Source: Paracidovorax wautersii | GTDB lineage: Bacteria; Pseudomonadota; Gammaproteobacteria; Burkholderiales; Burkholderiaceae_C | Reading direction: 5' to 3' | DNA length: 64,000 nt | Assembly (NCBI GenBank): GCA_009912175.1 | Contig: WNDQ01000002.1 | Span: forward strand, 62,001-126,000 | Shown: one piece after another, positions 1 to 8,679 of the stretch | Position numbering within the stretch: position 1 is the first letter of the stretch | Layout: the number at the start of each line of letters is the position of its first letter | The notes under the pieces: generated by a model | Seen by the model: only the letters and a program-made list of their open reading frames with translations | Database searches by the model: none | Told to the model about the DNA's origin: nothing | Position numbers and translations under genes: made by a program

Positions 1-779
1 AGGCGCGTGACCGGGGTGTTGAAACGAAAGACGACGCCCAGGTTCTCGGCCTCGGCGCGCAGCGCCATGGCCATTTGCCGGCAGTTGGCCACGCGGTCGG
101 CGTCCAGGCGAAGGGCGCCCACGACCACGGCATCGCGGTTCAGCCCCGGCTCCTGCGTGCGCAGGGCGTCGGCATCCAGCCAGGTGGTGTGCAGACCGAG
201 TTCGGGGCGGGACTGCAGTTGCTCGCCCAGGGTCTTGAGCCGCGTGGCTTCGGCCGGGCTGCGCGCCAGCAGCAGGTGGCCGCTGGCGTCCTCGTGATTC
301 AGGCGCAACTGCTGGGCCAGGCGTTGAAACAGGTCCAGCGGTGCGGCGCTGTCGTCGCTGGGCGGCGTGGCAGCCGCAGGCGGCCGGGCTTGAGCCGGGG
401 CGGGCGTGGGCGGCGGCTCGTCGCCCGCATGGCTGTCGTTTTCCTGGGCGGGCAGGTCGCCGGCCGCGGGCTCGGCGGTCGTGGCCGCCAGCCAGGCCTG
501 ATGGCTCTGCCGGCGCCAGCCGGCCCAGCGCCGCTGCGGCCAGTTCAGCGCGGGCACCGGCATGCTGGGGAAGCCCGCCGTACGGCTGCCCAGCCGCCAG
601 CGCGTGGCGGCGGGCCAGAGTGCGGGCGGCAGGTGGCTGATCAAGCCGCCGGGTGCGAAGCTTGCGCCCTGGGCGGCGCCGGCGTGCGCTTCCAGGACGG
701 TCACGCGGTGGCCTTCCCATGCCAGCGCGTAGGCGGTGGACAGGCCGATGACGCCTGCGCCGATGATGTGGATGTTCAT
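1..779 (-). CDS. FAD-dependent oxidoreductase, D-amino acid dehydrogenase (DadA)-like, partial
   Basis: This gene runs off the left edge of the window, so about 259 N-terminal residues are visible. The protein starts MNIHIIGAGVIGLSTAYALA, a Rossmann dinucleotide-binding motif (GxGxxG at residues 7-12) typical of DAO/DadA-family FAD oxidoreductases. A region of about 40 residues rich in Ala, Pro and Asp (around residues 110-150) is an insertion, perhaps a linker. Family members deaminate D- or secondary amino acids and pass electrons to the quinone pool. It is divergent from rpsB and so is not part of that operon. Substrate cannot be assigned without the C-terminus; glycine/sarcosine oxidase relatives are also possible. 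Confidence 0.75.
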   Translation of the reverse strand, partial: MNIHIIGAGVIGLSTAYALAWEGHRVTVLEAHAGAAQGASFAPGGLISHLPPALWPAATRWRLGSRTAGFPSMPVPALNWPQRRWAGWRRQSHQAWLAATTAEPAAGDLPAQENDSHAGDEPPPTPAPAQARPPAAATPPSDDSAAPLDLFQRLAQQLRLNHEDASGHLLLARSPAEATRLKTLGEQLQSRPELGLHTTWLDADALRTQEPGLNRDAVVVGALRLDADRVANCRQMAMALRAEAENLGVVFRFNTPVTR

Positions 780-903
780 GGACGGTCGACCCTTGTGGTC
801 AAGGGCATTGCTGTTGTTGTTCGAGAGGGAAGATTGGAAGGGGCGCCCTGGCGGGCAAGCGCCGGGGCGGGGCCGGTCATGCCGGCGGATTCGGTCCTTG
901 CGC

Positions 904-909
904 TACAAT
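904..909 (+). promoter_or_regulatory. Candidate -10 element for rpsB
   Basis: TACAAT at 904-909 is a good sigma-70 -10 hexamer; no convincing -35 is seen at the usual distance. It would give an rpsB leader of about 155 nt (roughly 916-1070). Long leaders upstream of rpsB are known in other proteobacteria to bind S2 for autogenous control; the role here is inference. The leader includes a GC hairpin near 934-947 (gtccccgaaggggt) and ends in the ribosome-binding site CGGAG. Confidence 0.4.
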
Positions 910-1070
910 TTTGCGGCTTTGCGAATGGCGGTGGTCCCCGAAGGGGTTCGTTGCTGAACGCAAAGTCAATCGCAAACCAGCCCTCCAAGGTGTTGTGCGC
1001 TGTCCTGGTCAGCCAAGACGGAAGCCGCGCAAAGCGGGCTGGATTTTAGACCTAACCTTCGGAGTTAAAT

Positions 1071-1826
1071 ATGTCCGTGACCATGCGTCAAATGCTGGAA
1101 GCCGGTGTCCATTTCGGCCACCAAACCCGTTTCTGGAACCCCAAGATGGCCCCCTACATCTTCGGTTCCCGCAACAAGATCCACATCATCAACCTGGAAA
1201 AGTCGCTCCCGCTGTTCCAGGAAGCCCAGAAGTTCGCTCGCCAGCTGGCAGCCAACGGCGGCACCATCCTGTTCGTCGGCACCAAGCGCCAAGCCCGTGA
1301 AATCGTGGCCGAAGAAGCGCGCCGCGCCGGTGTGCCCTTCGTCGACCAGCGCTGGCTGGGCGGCATGCTGACCAACTTCAAGACGGTCAAGACCTCGATC
1401 AAGCGCCTCAAGGACCTCAAGGCCCAGCAGGAAGCCGGCCTGGAAGGCCTGAGCAAGAAGGAACAACTGACCTTCTCGCGCGAAATCGAAAAGCTCGAAA
1501 AGGACATCGGCGGCATTCAGGACCTGACGGCCCTGCCCGATGCCATCTTCGTGATCGACGTCGGCTTCCACAAGATCGCCGTCTCCGAAGCCAAGAAGCT
1601 GGGCATCCCGCTGATCGGCGTGGTTGACTCCAACCACTCGCCCGAAGGCATCGACTACGTGATCCCCGGCAACGACGACTCGGCCAAGGCCGTGACGCTG
1701 TACGCCCGCGGCATCGCTGACGCCGTCCTCGAAGGCCGCGCCAACGCCATCGAACACGTGGTGAACGCCGTGTCCGCTTCCGGCGACGACGAATTCGTCG
1801 AAGTGGAAGAGGGCGCCAACGCCTGA
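1071..1826 (+). CDS. rpsB: 30S ribosomal protein S2
   Basis: S2 sits at the head-body junction of the 30S subunit and is needed for S1 docking. The product is 251 residues, close to the usual length, and opens [20 protein letters not shown], the S2 signature. The internal [16 protein letters not shown] and [10 protein letters not shown] segments are also typical. The ATG is preceded by CGGAG. It starts the rpsB-tsf pair and is separated from tsf by a hairpin with a T-run, as in many bacteria. Confidence 0.98.
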   Translation: MSVTMRQMLEAGVHFGHQTRFWNPKMAPYIFGSRNKIHIINLEKSLPLFQEAQKFARQLAANGGTILFVGTKRQAREIVAEEARRAGVPFVDQRWLGGMLTNFKTVKTSIKRLKDLKAQQEAGLEGLSKKEQLTFSREIEKLEKDIGGIQDLTALPDAIFVIDVGFHKIAVSEAKKLGIPLIGVVDSNHSPEGIDYVIPGNDDSAKAVTLYARGIADAVLEGRANAIEHVVNAVSASGDDEFVEVEEGANA

Positions 1827-1851
1827 TACCGGTTGCCCCAGGGCGATCTGG

Positions 1852-1876
1852 AAGGGGCTCTCGTAGCCCCTTTTTT
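1852..1876 (+). terminator. Intrinsic terminator or attenuator between rpsB and tsf
   Basis: The 8-bp arms aaggggct (1852-1859) and agcccctt (1865-1872) pair around a 5-nt loop and are followed by a T-run ending at 1876. Only 27 nt separate it from the tsf start codon and no separate tsf promoter is obvious. It probably works as a partial attenuator that sets the S2 to EF-Ts ratio; that role is inferred. Confidence 0.8.
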
Positions 1877-1903
1877 GTAATTGAACACACGGAGAATCTG
1901 AAG

Positions 1904-2797
1904 ATGGCTGCCATTACCGCCAAACTTGTGGCTGAACTGCGCGCGAAGACCGACGCGCCGATGATGGAATGCAAGAAGGCACTGACCGAGGCCGACGGCG
2001 ACTTCGAAAAGGCTGAAGAACTGCTGCGCGTCAAGCTCGGCAGCAAGGCTGGCAAGGCCGCTTCGCGTGTCACGGCCGAAGGCGTCGTGGCTGCGTTCAT
2101 CGACGGCAAGAAGGGCGGGCTGCTCGAAGTCAACTGCGAAACCGACTTCGTGACCAAGAACGACAGCTTCCTGGCACTGGCCCAGGGCGCCGCCAAGCTG
2201 GTGGCCGAGCACAACCCGGCCGACATCGCCGCGCTGTCCGCACTGCCCTACGCGCAGGACGGCTTCGGCCCGACGCTGGAAGACGTGCGCACCGGCCTGA
2301 TCGGCAAGATCGGCGAGAACATGAGCTTCCGCCGTTTCCGCCACTTCGCGGGCGATGCCCAACTGGCCAGCTACCTGCACGGCACCCGCATCGGCGTGGT
2401 CGTCGAGTTCGAAGGTGACGATGCCGCCGCCAAGGACGTCGCCATGCACGTGGCCGCGATGAAGCCCGTGTCGCTGAGCAGCGCCGAAGTGCCGGCCGAC
2501 CTGATCGAAAAAGAGCGCAGCGTTGCCCAGGCCAAGGCTGTCGAATCGGGCAAGCCCGCCGACATCGCCGCCAAGATGGTCGAAGGCTCGGTGCAGAAGT
2601 ACCTCAAGGAAGTCTCGCTGCTGAACCAGTCGTTCGTGAAGAACGACAAGCAGTCGGTCGAGCAGATGCTCAAGGAAGCCAAGACCACGGTGAAGGGCTT
2701 CACGCTGTTCGTCGTCGGCGAAGGCATCGAAAAGAAGGTCGACGACTTCGCGGCCGAAGTGGCGGCCCAGGTCGCCGCGGCCAAGCAGTCGGCCTGA
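1904..2797 (+). CDS. tsf: Elongation factor Ts
   Basis: EF-Ts is the guanine nucleotide exchange factor for EF-Tu. The product has 297 residues, as expected. It begins with the UBA-like domain ([22 protein letters not shown]) and carries the diagnostic [10 protein letters not shown] motif near residue 80, which contacts EF-Tu. The start ATG follows GGAGA. It is the second gene of the rpsB-tsf unit. Confidence 0.98.
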   Translation: MAAITAKLVAELRAKTDAPMMECKKALTEADGDFEKAEELLRVKLGSKAGKAASRVTAEGVVAAFIDGKKGGLLEVNCETDFVTKNDSFLALAQGAAKLVAEHNPADIAALSALPYAQDGFGPTLEDVRTGLIGKIGENMSFRRFRHFAGDAQLASYLHGTRIGVVVEFEGDDAAAKDVAMHVAAMKPVSLSSAEVPADLIEKERSVAQAKAVESGKPADIAAKMVEGSVQKYLKEVSLLNQSFVKNDKQSVEQMLKEAKTTVKGFTLFVVGEGIEKKVDDFAAEVAAQVAAAKQSA

Positions 2798-2821
2798 CCG
2801 CTGCTTCACGCCGGCTCAACA

Positions 2822-2857
2822 GCACGGTGGACCGCTGGCCGGTCCACCTGCCGTGCG
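2822..2857 (+). terminator. GC-rich hairpin downstream of tsf
   Basis: The left arm gcacgg-tggaccg and the right arm cggtcca-cc-tgccgtgc form a strong stem with a small bulge about 25 nt after the tsf stop. There is no T-run, so it may be a 3' stabilising structure, a Rho-dependent site or only a weak terminator. Confidence 0.35.
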
Positions 2858-2940
2858 GCGTTCTGCCCTGGATCGCTCTTGCGGGCGCCAGGGCATCTTT
2901 ATTGGTGCGACGCCCGCGGTGAGCGGGCACCCCGCAACCT

Positions 2941-2968
2941 TTGCGAGACGGGGCCGTGCCGTTAGAAT
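2941..2968 (+). promoter_or_regulatory. Candidate sigma-70 promoter for pyrH-frr-uppS and downstream genes
   Basis: TTGCGA (2941-2946) and TAGAAT (2963-2968) are spaced by 16 bp. The predicted start would be near 2975, giving a short leader of about 25 nt to the pyrH ATG. It lies in a 200-bp gap after tsf, which fits a separate transcription unit. Confidence 0.6.
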
Positions 2969-2999
2969 TTCTCACCTCCACAAAAACCAGTTGTTTGCC

Positions 3000-3722
3000 A
3001 TGACCCTGCCTCAGCCTGCCCACAAGCGAATTCTTCTCAAACTGTCGGGCGAGGCCCTCATGGGCGACGATGCATTTGGTATCAACCGTGACACCATCGT
3101 GCGCATGGCCAACGAGGTGGCCGGCGTGATCCGCATGGGCGTCGAAGTCGCGGTCGTGATCGGCGGCGGCAACATCTTCCGCGGCGTGGCGGGCGGCTCG
3201 GTCGGCATGGACCGCGCCACGGCCGACTACATGGGGATGCTGGCAACGGTGATGAATTCGCTGGCCCTGGCCGACGCCATGAGCAAGGCGGGCCTGACGG
3301 CACGTGTGATGTCGGCCATCAGCATCGAGCAGGTGGTCGAGCCCTATGTGCGCCCCAAGGCGCTGCAGTACCTCGAAGAAGGCAAGGTCGTGATCTTTGC
3401 CGCCGGCACGGGCAACCCCTTCTTCACCACCGACACCGCGGCTGCGCTGCGCGGCGCGGAGATCGGCGCGGAGCTGGTGCTCAAGGCCACCAAGGTCGAC
3501 GGCGTGTACACGGCCGATCCCAAGAAATTCCCGGACGCGACGCGTTACGACCAGATCACGTTCGACGAGGCCATGAGCCGCAATCTTGGCATCATGGACG
3601 CCACAGCCTTTGCGCTGTGCCGCGACCAGAATCTGCCCATCAAGGTGTTTTCCATCCTGAAGGACGGCGCGCTCAAGCGTGTCGTCATGGGGGAAGACGA
3701 GGGCACGTTGGTGCACGCGTAA
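3000..3722 (+). CDS. pyrH: Uridylate kinase (UMP kinase)
   Basis: It phosphorylates UMP to UDP in pyrimidine nucleotide synthesis as a cytosolic hexamer. The product has 240 residues. Starting at 3000 gives [20 protein letters not shown], where [12 protein letters not shown] is the usual N-terminus. [11 protein letters not shown], the allosteric/ATP-site motif, and [16 protein letters not shown] are clear. A longer open frame reaching back to 2853 is not likely because it would cross the promoter at 2941-2968. Confidence 0.97.
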   Translation: MTLPQPAHKRILLKLSGEALMGDDAFGINRDTIVRMANEVAGVIRMGVEVAVVIGGGNIFRGVAGGSVGMDRATADYMGMLATVMNSLALADAMSKAGLTARVMSAISIEQVVEPYVRPKALQYLEEGKVVIFAAGTGNPFFTTDTAAALRGAEIGAELVLKATKVDGVYTADPKKFPDATRYDQITFDEAMSRNLGIMDATAFALCRDQNLPIKVFSILKDGALKRVVMGEDEGTLVHA

Positions 3723-3804
3723 AAGACGCCGGCATTCATCGAACCGGGCAGCAGAGGCCCGCCAGCGGCGGGCCAGCCCTGCCATGCAAGTAGGAGTTTG
3801 GAAC

Positions 3805-4365
3805 ATGACGATTGCAGACATCAAGAAAACTGCCGAGACCAAGATGACCCAGTCCATCGACTCGTTCAAGGGCAACCTGACCAAGATCCGCACGGGCCGT
3901 GCCAATCCGGCGCTGCTCGACACGATCCAGGTCGACTACTACGGCTCGCCCGTGCCGCTGTCGCAGGTGGCCAATCTGTCGCTGATCGACGCCCGCACCA
4001 TCGGCATCCAGCCGTGGGAAAAAGGCATGGGCGCCAAGATCGAGAAGGCGATCCGCGAGAGCGATCTGGGCCTCAATCCGGTCTCGATGGGCGATCTCAT
4101 CCGCGTGCCGATGCCGCCCATGAGCGAAGAGCGCCGCAAGGAGCTGACCAAGGTCGTGCGCCATGAAGGCGAAAACGCCAAGATCGCCGTGCGCAATCTG
4201 CGCCGCGATGCCAACGAGGCGGTCAAGCGCCTGGTCAAGGACAAGGAAGCGTCCGAGGACGACCAGAAGCGTTCCGAAGCGGATGTCCAGAAGACCACCG
4301 ACAAGTTCATCACCGAGATCGACAAGCTGGTCGCCGCCAAGGAACAGGAAATCCTGGCCGTCTGA
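3805..4365 (+). CDS. frr: Ribosome recycling factor
   Basis: RRF splits post-termination ribosomes together with EF-G. The product has 186 residues, the standard length, with the typical [11 protein letters not shown]-like segment ([13 protein letters not shown]) and a C-terminal three-helix bundle motif ([18 protein letters not shown]). The ATG at 3805 follows TAGGAG at a good distance. A longer in-frame extension upstream to 3679 overlaps pyrH and is rejected. Confidence 0.97.
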   Translation: MTIADIKKTAETKMTQSIDSFKGNLTKIRTGRANPALLDTIQVDYYGSPVPLSQVANLSLIDARTIGIQPWEKGMGAKIEKAIRESDLGLNPVSMGDLIRVPMPPMSEERRKELTKVVRHEGENAKIAVRNLRRDANEAVKRLVKDKEASEDDQKRSEADVQKTTDKFITEIDKLVAAKEQEILAV

Positions 4366-4402
4366 GCCGGATGCCGTTCGCCTTTTCCCGGGAATCCTTC
4401 TT

Positions 4403-5194
4403 TTGACCGTTGCCGCTCTGCCATTCGGAACCACCGCAGGTCCCCAGCATGTCGCGATCGTGATGGATGGCAACGGGCGCTGGGCCTCGCGCCGCCTGTT
4501 GCCGCGCCTGGCCGGGCATCGGCAGGGCGTCGAAACCCTGCGACTGGCCGTGAAATGGGCGCTGGCGCGCCGCATTCCCGTGTTGACGGTGTTCGCCTTT
4601 TCTTCCGAGAACTGGAACCGTCCGGCCGAGGAGGTCAAGGGTTTGATGACCTTGCTGCAGCATGCGATTCCGCGCGAGCTGCCCGGCTTCGTCGAGCAAG
4701 GTGTGGCCCTGCGTTTCGTGGGCGAGCGCCAGGCGCTCAAGCCTGAGATGCAGGCGCTGTTCGAGCGTGCCGAGGCGCGCACGCAGGACGGCGCGCGCCT
4801 GGTGCTCAACATCTGCTTCAACTACGGCGGCCGCTGGGACATCGTCCAGGCGGCGCAGACGCTGGCGGCGCGCGGCATCGCGATCACCGAGGCGTCGATG
4901 CCCGAAGCCATGGCGCTGGCCCACGTGGCCGACCCGGACCTGGTCATCCGCACAGGTGGCGAGCGCCGGGTGAGCAATTTCCTGCTGTGGCAGGCGGCCT
5001 ATGCCGAGTGGTTCTTCAGCGACAAGCCCTGGCCGGCCTTCACGCACGACGATCTGGACGAGGCGCTGCTGGCCTTCAAGCGCCGCGAGCGCCGCTTCGG
5101 CCAGACCTCGGAGCAGGTGCGCGGTGCCGGGCGTGACCCGCAGCCGGCGCCGGCCGTGGCGCAAGCCGCTGCGGTCGAGCAGCACAGCGCCTGA
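4403..5194 (+). CDS. uppS: Isoprenyl transferase (undecaprenyl diphosphate synthase)
   Basis: It condenses isopentenyl diphosphate units on farnesyl diphosphate to make the C55 carrier lipid for peptidoglycan and O-antigen. HVAIVMDGNGRWA near the N-terminus holds the catalytic Asp, and FSSENWNRPAEEV and DLVIRTGGERRVSNFLLWQAAYAEW are the other family blocks. No ATG fits upstream of the MDGNGRW motif. The best start is TTG at 4403, giving 263 residues with a short leader; this start is uncertain. It has a Pro/Ala-rich C-terminal tail of about 25 residues. It follows frr by 37 nt. Confidence 0.93.
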   Translation: MTVAALPFGTTAGPQHVAIVMDGNGRWASRRLLPRLAGHRQGVETLRLAVKWALARRIPVLTVFAFSSENWNRPAEEVKGLMTLLQHAIPRELPGFVEQGVALRFVGERQALKPEMQALFERAEARTQDGARLVLNICFNYGGRWDIVQAAQTLAARGIAITEASMPEAMALAHVADPDLVIRTGGERRVSNFLLWQAAYAEWFFSDKPWPAFTHDDLDEALLAFKRRERRFGQTSEQVRGAGRDPQPAPAVAQAAAVEQHSA

Positions 5195-5216
5195 CAAAAA
5201 AAGAGGGACGAGCCTC

Positions 5217-6056
5217 ATGCTCAAGCAACGCATCATCACCGCCATCGTTCTGCTGCTGATCGTGATGGCAGCACTGCTGTCACCGGCGGTCTGGCCGTTC
5301 CTGGCGCTGGCGCTGGTTCTGGTCGGCGCGGCCGGCTGGGAATGGGGCCGCCTCAATGGCCTGGGGCAGGGCGGCGCCGTCGGGCTTGCCGTCCTGACGG
5401 CGGCGGTCGCGGCCGCCAGCTGGTGGGGTGGGCTGCCGATGCAGGACAACCGCCTGCTGTGGCTGGCGGCCGGGGCGGCGTGGGTCGTGGTGATCGTGGC
5501 GCTGTTGCGCGCCGGCGTGCCGGCCTGGCAGCGCCTGCCGCAGGCGCTGCGCCTGGCGGGCGGCGTCCTGTTCCTGTGGCTGGCCTGGCTGGCGATCGCG
5601 CAGGCACGCGTCATGGGGGTTGGCCTGCTGCTGTCGGTCTTCGCCATTGTCTGGGCGGCCGACATCGCCGCGTATTTTGCGGGCCGGGCGTTCAGCCAGA
5701 AGGTCTTTGCGCGCAAGCTCGCACCCGCCATCAGTCCCGGCAAGAGCTGGGAGGGCGCGCTGGGCGGCATCGTCGCCGTGGTCGCGCTGGGCTGGATCTG
5801 GACGGCGGTCGATGCCTCGGCGGCCAGTGTGTTTGCGCGGCTGCAGGGGCAGGGTGTGGTGCTGTTCGTGCTGGCGCTGCTGTTTCTGACGCTGGTGAGC
5901 ATCGCGGGCGATCTGATCGAATCCCTCGTCAAGCGCAGCGCGGGCGTCAAGGACAGCAGCCAATTGCTGCCCGGTCACGGCGGTGTGCTCGACCGCATCG
6001 ACGCCGTGTTGCCGACCTTCCCGGTGGCCATGATGCTGCTGGCCGTTCTGAGCTGA
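5217..6056 (+). CDS. cdsA: Phosphatidate cytidylyltransferase
   Basis: It makes CDP-diacylglycerol from phosphatidic acid and CTP in the inner membrane. The product has 279 residues with about seven to eight hydrophobic segments. The C-terminal CDS signature is present (SAGVKDSSQLLPGHGGVLDR followed by IDAV). The ATG at 5217 follows AGAGGGA, and an upstream frame within uppS is ignored. Its position between uppS and dxr is the common order in proteobacteria. Confidence 0.96.
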   Translation: MLKQRIITAIVLLLIVMAALLSPAVWPFLALALVLVGAAGWEWGRLNGLGQGGAVGLAVLTAAVAAASWWGGLPMQDNRLLWLAAGAAWVVVIVALLRAGVPAWQRLPQALRLAGGVLFLWLAWLAIAQARVMGVGLLLSVFAIVWAADIAAYFAGRAFSQKVFARKLAPAISPGKSWEGALGGIVAVVALGWIWTAVDASAASVFARLQGQGVVLFVLALLFLTLVSIAGDLIESLVKRSAGVKDSSQLLPGHGGVLDRIDAVLPTFPVAMMLLAVLS

Positions 6057-6072
6057 GGCCGGGAGATTGTTC

Positions 6073-7257
6073 ATGACTGACAAACAGCGCGTGGTGGTGC
6101 TGGGCTCGACCGGGTCCATCGGAAACAGCACGCTCGACGTGATCAGCCGGCACCCCGATCGTTTCGAGGTCTACGCGCTGAGCGCGGCGACCCGTGCCAA
6201 GGAGATGGCTGAGCAGTGTTTCCGCTTTCGGCCGCGTTTTGCCGTCATGGCCGACGCCGCGGCGGCTGCCGCGCTGGCCGAGATTCTGGAGATCAACCGG
6301 ATCGACACCGAGGTTCTGCAGGGGCCGCAGGCCCTCGCGGACCTGGCCCGCGATCCGCAGGTCGACACCGTCATGGCCGCCATTGTTGGCGCGGCGGGGC
6401 TGGCGCCTTGCCTGGCGGCCGCGCGCGCGGGCAAACGCCTGCTGCTGGCCAACAAGGAGGCGCTGGTGGTCGGCGGCGCGTTCTTCATGGACGCCGTGCG
6501 CGAAGGCGGGGCGACCCTGCTGCCCATCGACAGCGAGCACTCGGCCGTGTTCCAGTCGCTGCCGGCCGACCGCTCGACCTGGCTGGACCGGATCGAGAAA
6601 GTCATCCTGACGGCCTCGGGCGGGCCGTTTCGCACGCGCGACCCGGCGTCGCTGCGTGACGTGACGCCGCAGCAGGCCTGCGCCCACCCCAACTGGTCGA
6701 TGGGGCGCAAGATTTCGGTGGATTCCGCCACCATGATGAACAAGGCGCTGGAAGTGATCGAGGCCGCCTACCTCTTCGGCCTGCAGCCGGCGCAGATCGA
6801 AGTGCTCATCCATCCGCAGAGCGTGATCCATTCCATGGTGCAATACCGCGATGCATCGGTGATCGCGCAACTGGGAACGCCCGACATGCGGGTGCCCATC
6901 GCGTACGGTCTTTCCTGGCCGCAGCGCATGACTTCCGGTGCCAGTGCGCTCGATTTTTCGAAGCTGTCGGCCTTGACCTTCGAGGCGCCCGACAACACCC
7001 GTTTCCCGGGCCTGGCGCTGGCCTGGCAGACGCTGCGGGCGACCGCGGGCACGACGGCCGTGCTGAACGCGGCCAACGAGGTCGCGGTCGAGGCTTTCCT
7101 GGGCGGGCGTATCCGGTTCGACCAGATATTCGCCGTCAACGATGCAACTTTGTCGGCGGTCGAGGTTTCCAAGCCCGGATCGCTGGAGGCGTTGATGGAC
7201 CTGGATGCCCGTGCGCGCGCGCGGGCCGAGGCCCTGATCAAGCCCTTGGAGAAATAA
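6073..7257 (+). CDS. dxr: 1-deoxy-D-xylulose 5-phosphate reductoisomerase
   Basis: This NADPH-dependent enzyme carries out the first committed step of the MEP isoprenoid pathway. The product has 394 residues. The nucleotide-binding motif LGSTGSIG is near residue 10, ANKEALVVGG and LLPIDSEHSAVFQ hold metal and substrate ligands, and IHPQSVIHSMV is also typical. ATG at 6073 is chosen over TTG at 6067 because the purine-rich GGGAG lies at the better distance. Confidence 0.97.
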   Translation: MTDKQRVVVLGSTGSIGNSTLDVISRHPDRFEVYALSAATRAKEMAEQCFRFRPRFAVMADAAAAAALAEILEINRIDTEVLQGPQALADLARDPQVDTVMAAIVGAAGLAPCLAAARAGKRLLLANKEALVVGGAFFMDAVREGGATLLPIDSEHSAVFQSLPADRSTWLDRIEKVILTASGGPFRTRDPASLRDVTPQQACAHPNWSMGRKISVDSATMMNKALEVIEAAYLFGLQPAQIEVLIHPQSVIHSMVQYRDASVIAQLGTPDMRVPIAYGLSWPQRMTSGASALDFSKLSALTFEAPDNTRFPGLALAWQTLRATAGTTAVLNAANEVAVEAFLGGRIRFDQIFAVNDATLSAVEVSKPGSLEALMDLDARARARAEALIKPLEK

Positions 7258-7263
7258 GCAAAC

Positions 7264-8646
7264 ATGCTGACATTGGTGGCTTTCGTTGTGGCGCTGGGCG
7301 TGCTGATCGCCGTGCACGAGTACGGGCATTACCGCGTGGCGGTGGCGTTCAACGTGCGTGTCCTGCGGTTTTCCATCGGGTTTGGCCACCCGATCCTGCG
7401 CTGGAAGTCCCGGCGGCCGCGTCCGGGCCAGGATACCGAGTTCACCATCGGCATGCTGCCGCTCGGCGGCTACGTGAGGATGCTGGACGAGCGCGAGGCG
7501 CCGGTGGCGGCCTACGAGCGCAAACGTGCTTTCAACAACCAACCCTTGCGTGCACGCGCGGCCATCGTCGCGGCCGGGCCGGTGGCCAATCTGCTGCTGG
7601 CGGCGCTCCTCTACACCGTCGTGAGCTGGTATGGCATGGAAGAGGCCAGGCCGGTGCTGGCGCCGCCCGTGGCCGGGTCGATCGCCGCGCAGGTGGGCCT
7701 GCGTGGGGCCGAAGAGGTGCTGCGTGTGCGCGCTGCCGACAGCGAGAGCGGCGGCGAGGCGGTGGTGTCGTTCGATGAACTGCGCTGGAACCTGACCCGC
7801 GCGGCGCTGGACGGCCAGGACCTGAGCCTGGAAGTGCGCGCGCCCGGCCGGCCGGTGGCGCACTGGGTCACGCTCCCGCTGGCGGGGCTGGACGCGCAAG
7901 AGGTCGATGCCACGCTGTTCCAGCGCATCGGTCTGCTGGGCCCCTGGATGTCGCCGTCCATCGGGCAGGTCATGGACGGCTCGGCCGCGCAGCGCGCCGG
8001 GTTGCAGGCCGGGGACGTGGTGCGTTCGGTCGATGGCCAGTCGGTCGCCGACGCGCAGCAGCTTCGCGCGCTGATCCAGGCTTCGGCCAGCCAGGGCGAC
8101 GCGGGCGCCAGCGTCTGGGCCATCGAGCGCGAAGGCGCCGTGCTCGATCTCGATGTCCAGCCCGACACGGTCACTGCGGCCGACGGGCGTCGCATTGGCC
8201 GCATCGGCGCCTATATTGGTGCCGCGCCCGAGATGGTGCGGGTCAGCCGCGGACCGCTCGACGGCCTGGGCTACGGTTTTGCGCGAACCTGGGAGATGTC
8301 CTGGCTCACGCTCAAGATGATCGGCCGCATGGTCATTGGCGAGGCCTCGATCAAGAATCTCAGCGGGCCGGTGACGATTGCCGACTACGCCGGCAAGTCG
8401 GCCAGCCTGGGCATGACGCAGTACCTGCTGTTTCTGGCGCTGATCAGCGTGAGCCTCGGGGTGCTGAATCTGCTGCCTCTGCCGGTGCTAGATGGAGGCC
8501 ACCTGCTATATTACTTGTGGGAAGCCGTCACGGGCAAGCCTGTCTCCGACCTCTGGATGGAGCGCCTGCAACGTGGCGGCGTTGCTGTCTTGCTCGTCAT
8601 GATGTCGATCGCGCTTTTCAACGACTTCTCCCGTCTGCTTGGCTGA
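7264..8646 (+). CDS. rseP: Site-2 protease RseP (regulator of sigma-E protease)
   Basis: This membrane metalloprotease cleaves the anti-sigma factor RseA inside the membrane after DegS cleavage and also clears signal peptides. The product has 460 residues. HEYGH at residues 18-22 is the zinc HExxH motif. Two PDZ domains follow in the periplasmic part (around residues 115-310), and LDGGHLLYY near residue 410 is the second active-site motif. It lies just upstream of bamA, as in E. coli, linking envelope stress to outer-membrane assembly. Confidence 0.96.
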   Translation: MLTLVAFVVALGVLIAVHEYGHYRVAVAFNVRVLRFSIGFGHPILRWKSRRPRPGQDTEFTIGMLPLGGYVRMLDEREAPVAAYERKRAFNNQPLRARAAIVAAGPVANLLLAALLYTVVSWYGMEEARPVLAPPVAGSIAAQVGLRGAEEVLRVRAADSESGGEAVVSFDELRWNLTRAALDGQDLSLEVRAPGRPVAHWVTLPLAGLDAQEVDATLFQRIGLLGPWMSPSIGQVMDGSAAQRAGLQAGDVVRSVDGQSVADAQQLRALIQASASQGDAGASVWAIEREGAVLDLDVQPDTVTAADGRRIGRIGAYIGAAPEMVRVSRGPLDGLGYGFARTWEMSWLTLKMIGRMVIGEASIKNLSGPVTIADYAGKSASLGMTQYLLFLALISVSLGVLNLLPLPVLDGGHLLYYLWEAVTGKPVSDLWMERLQRGGVAVLLVMMSIALFNDFSRLLG

Positions 8647-8679
8647 TTGCACCGGCCTTTCTTTTCACCCTTTGTCTGC

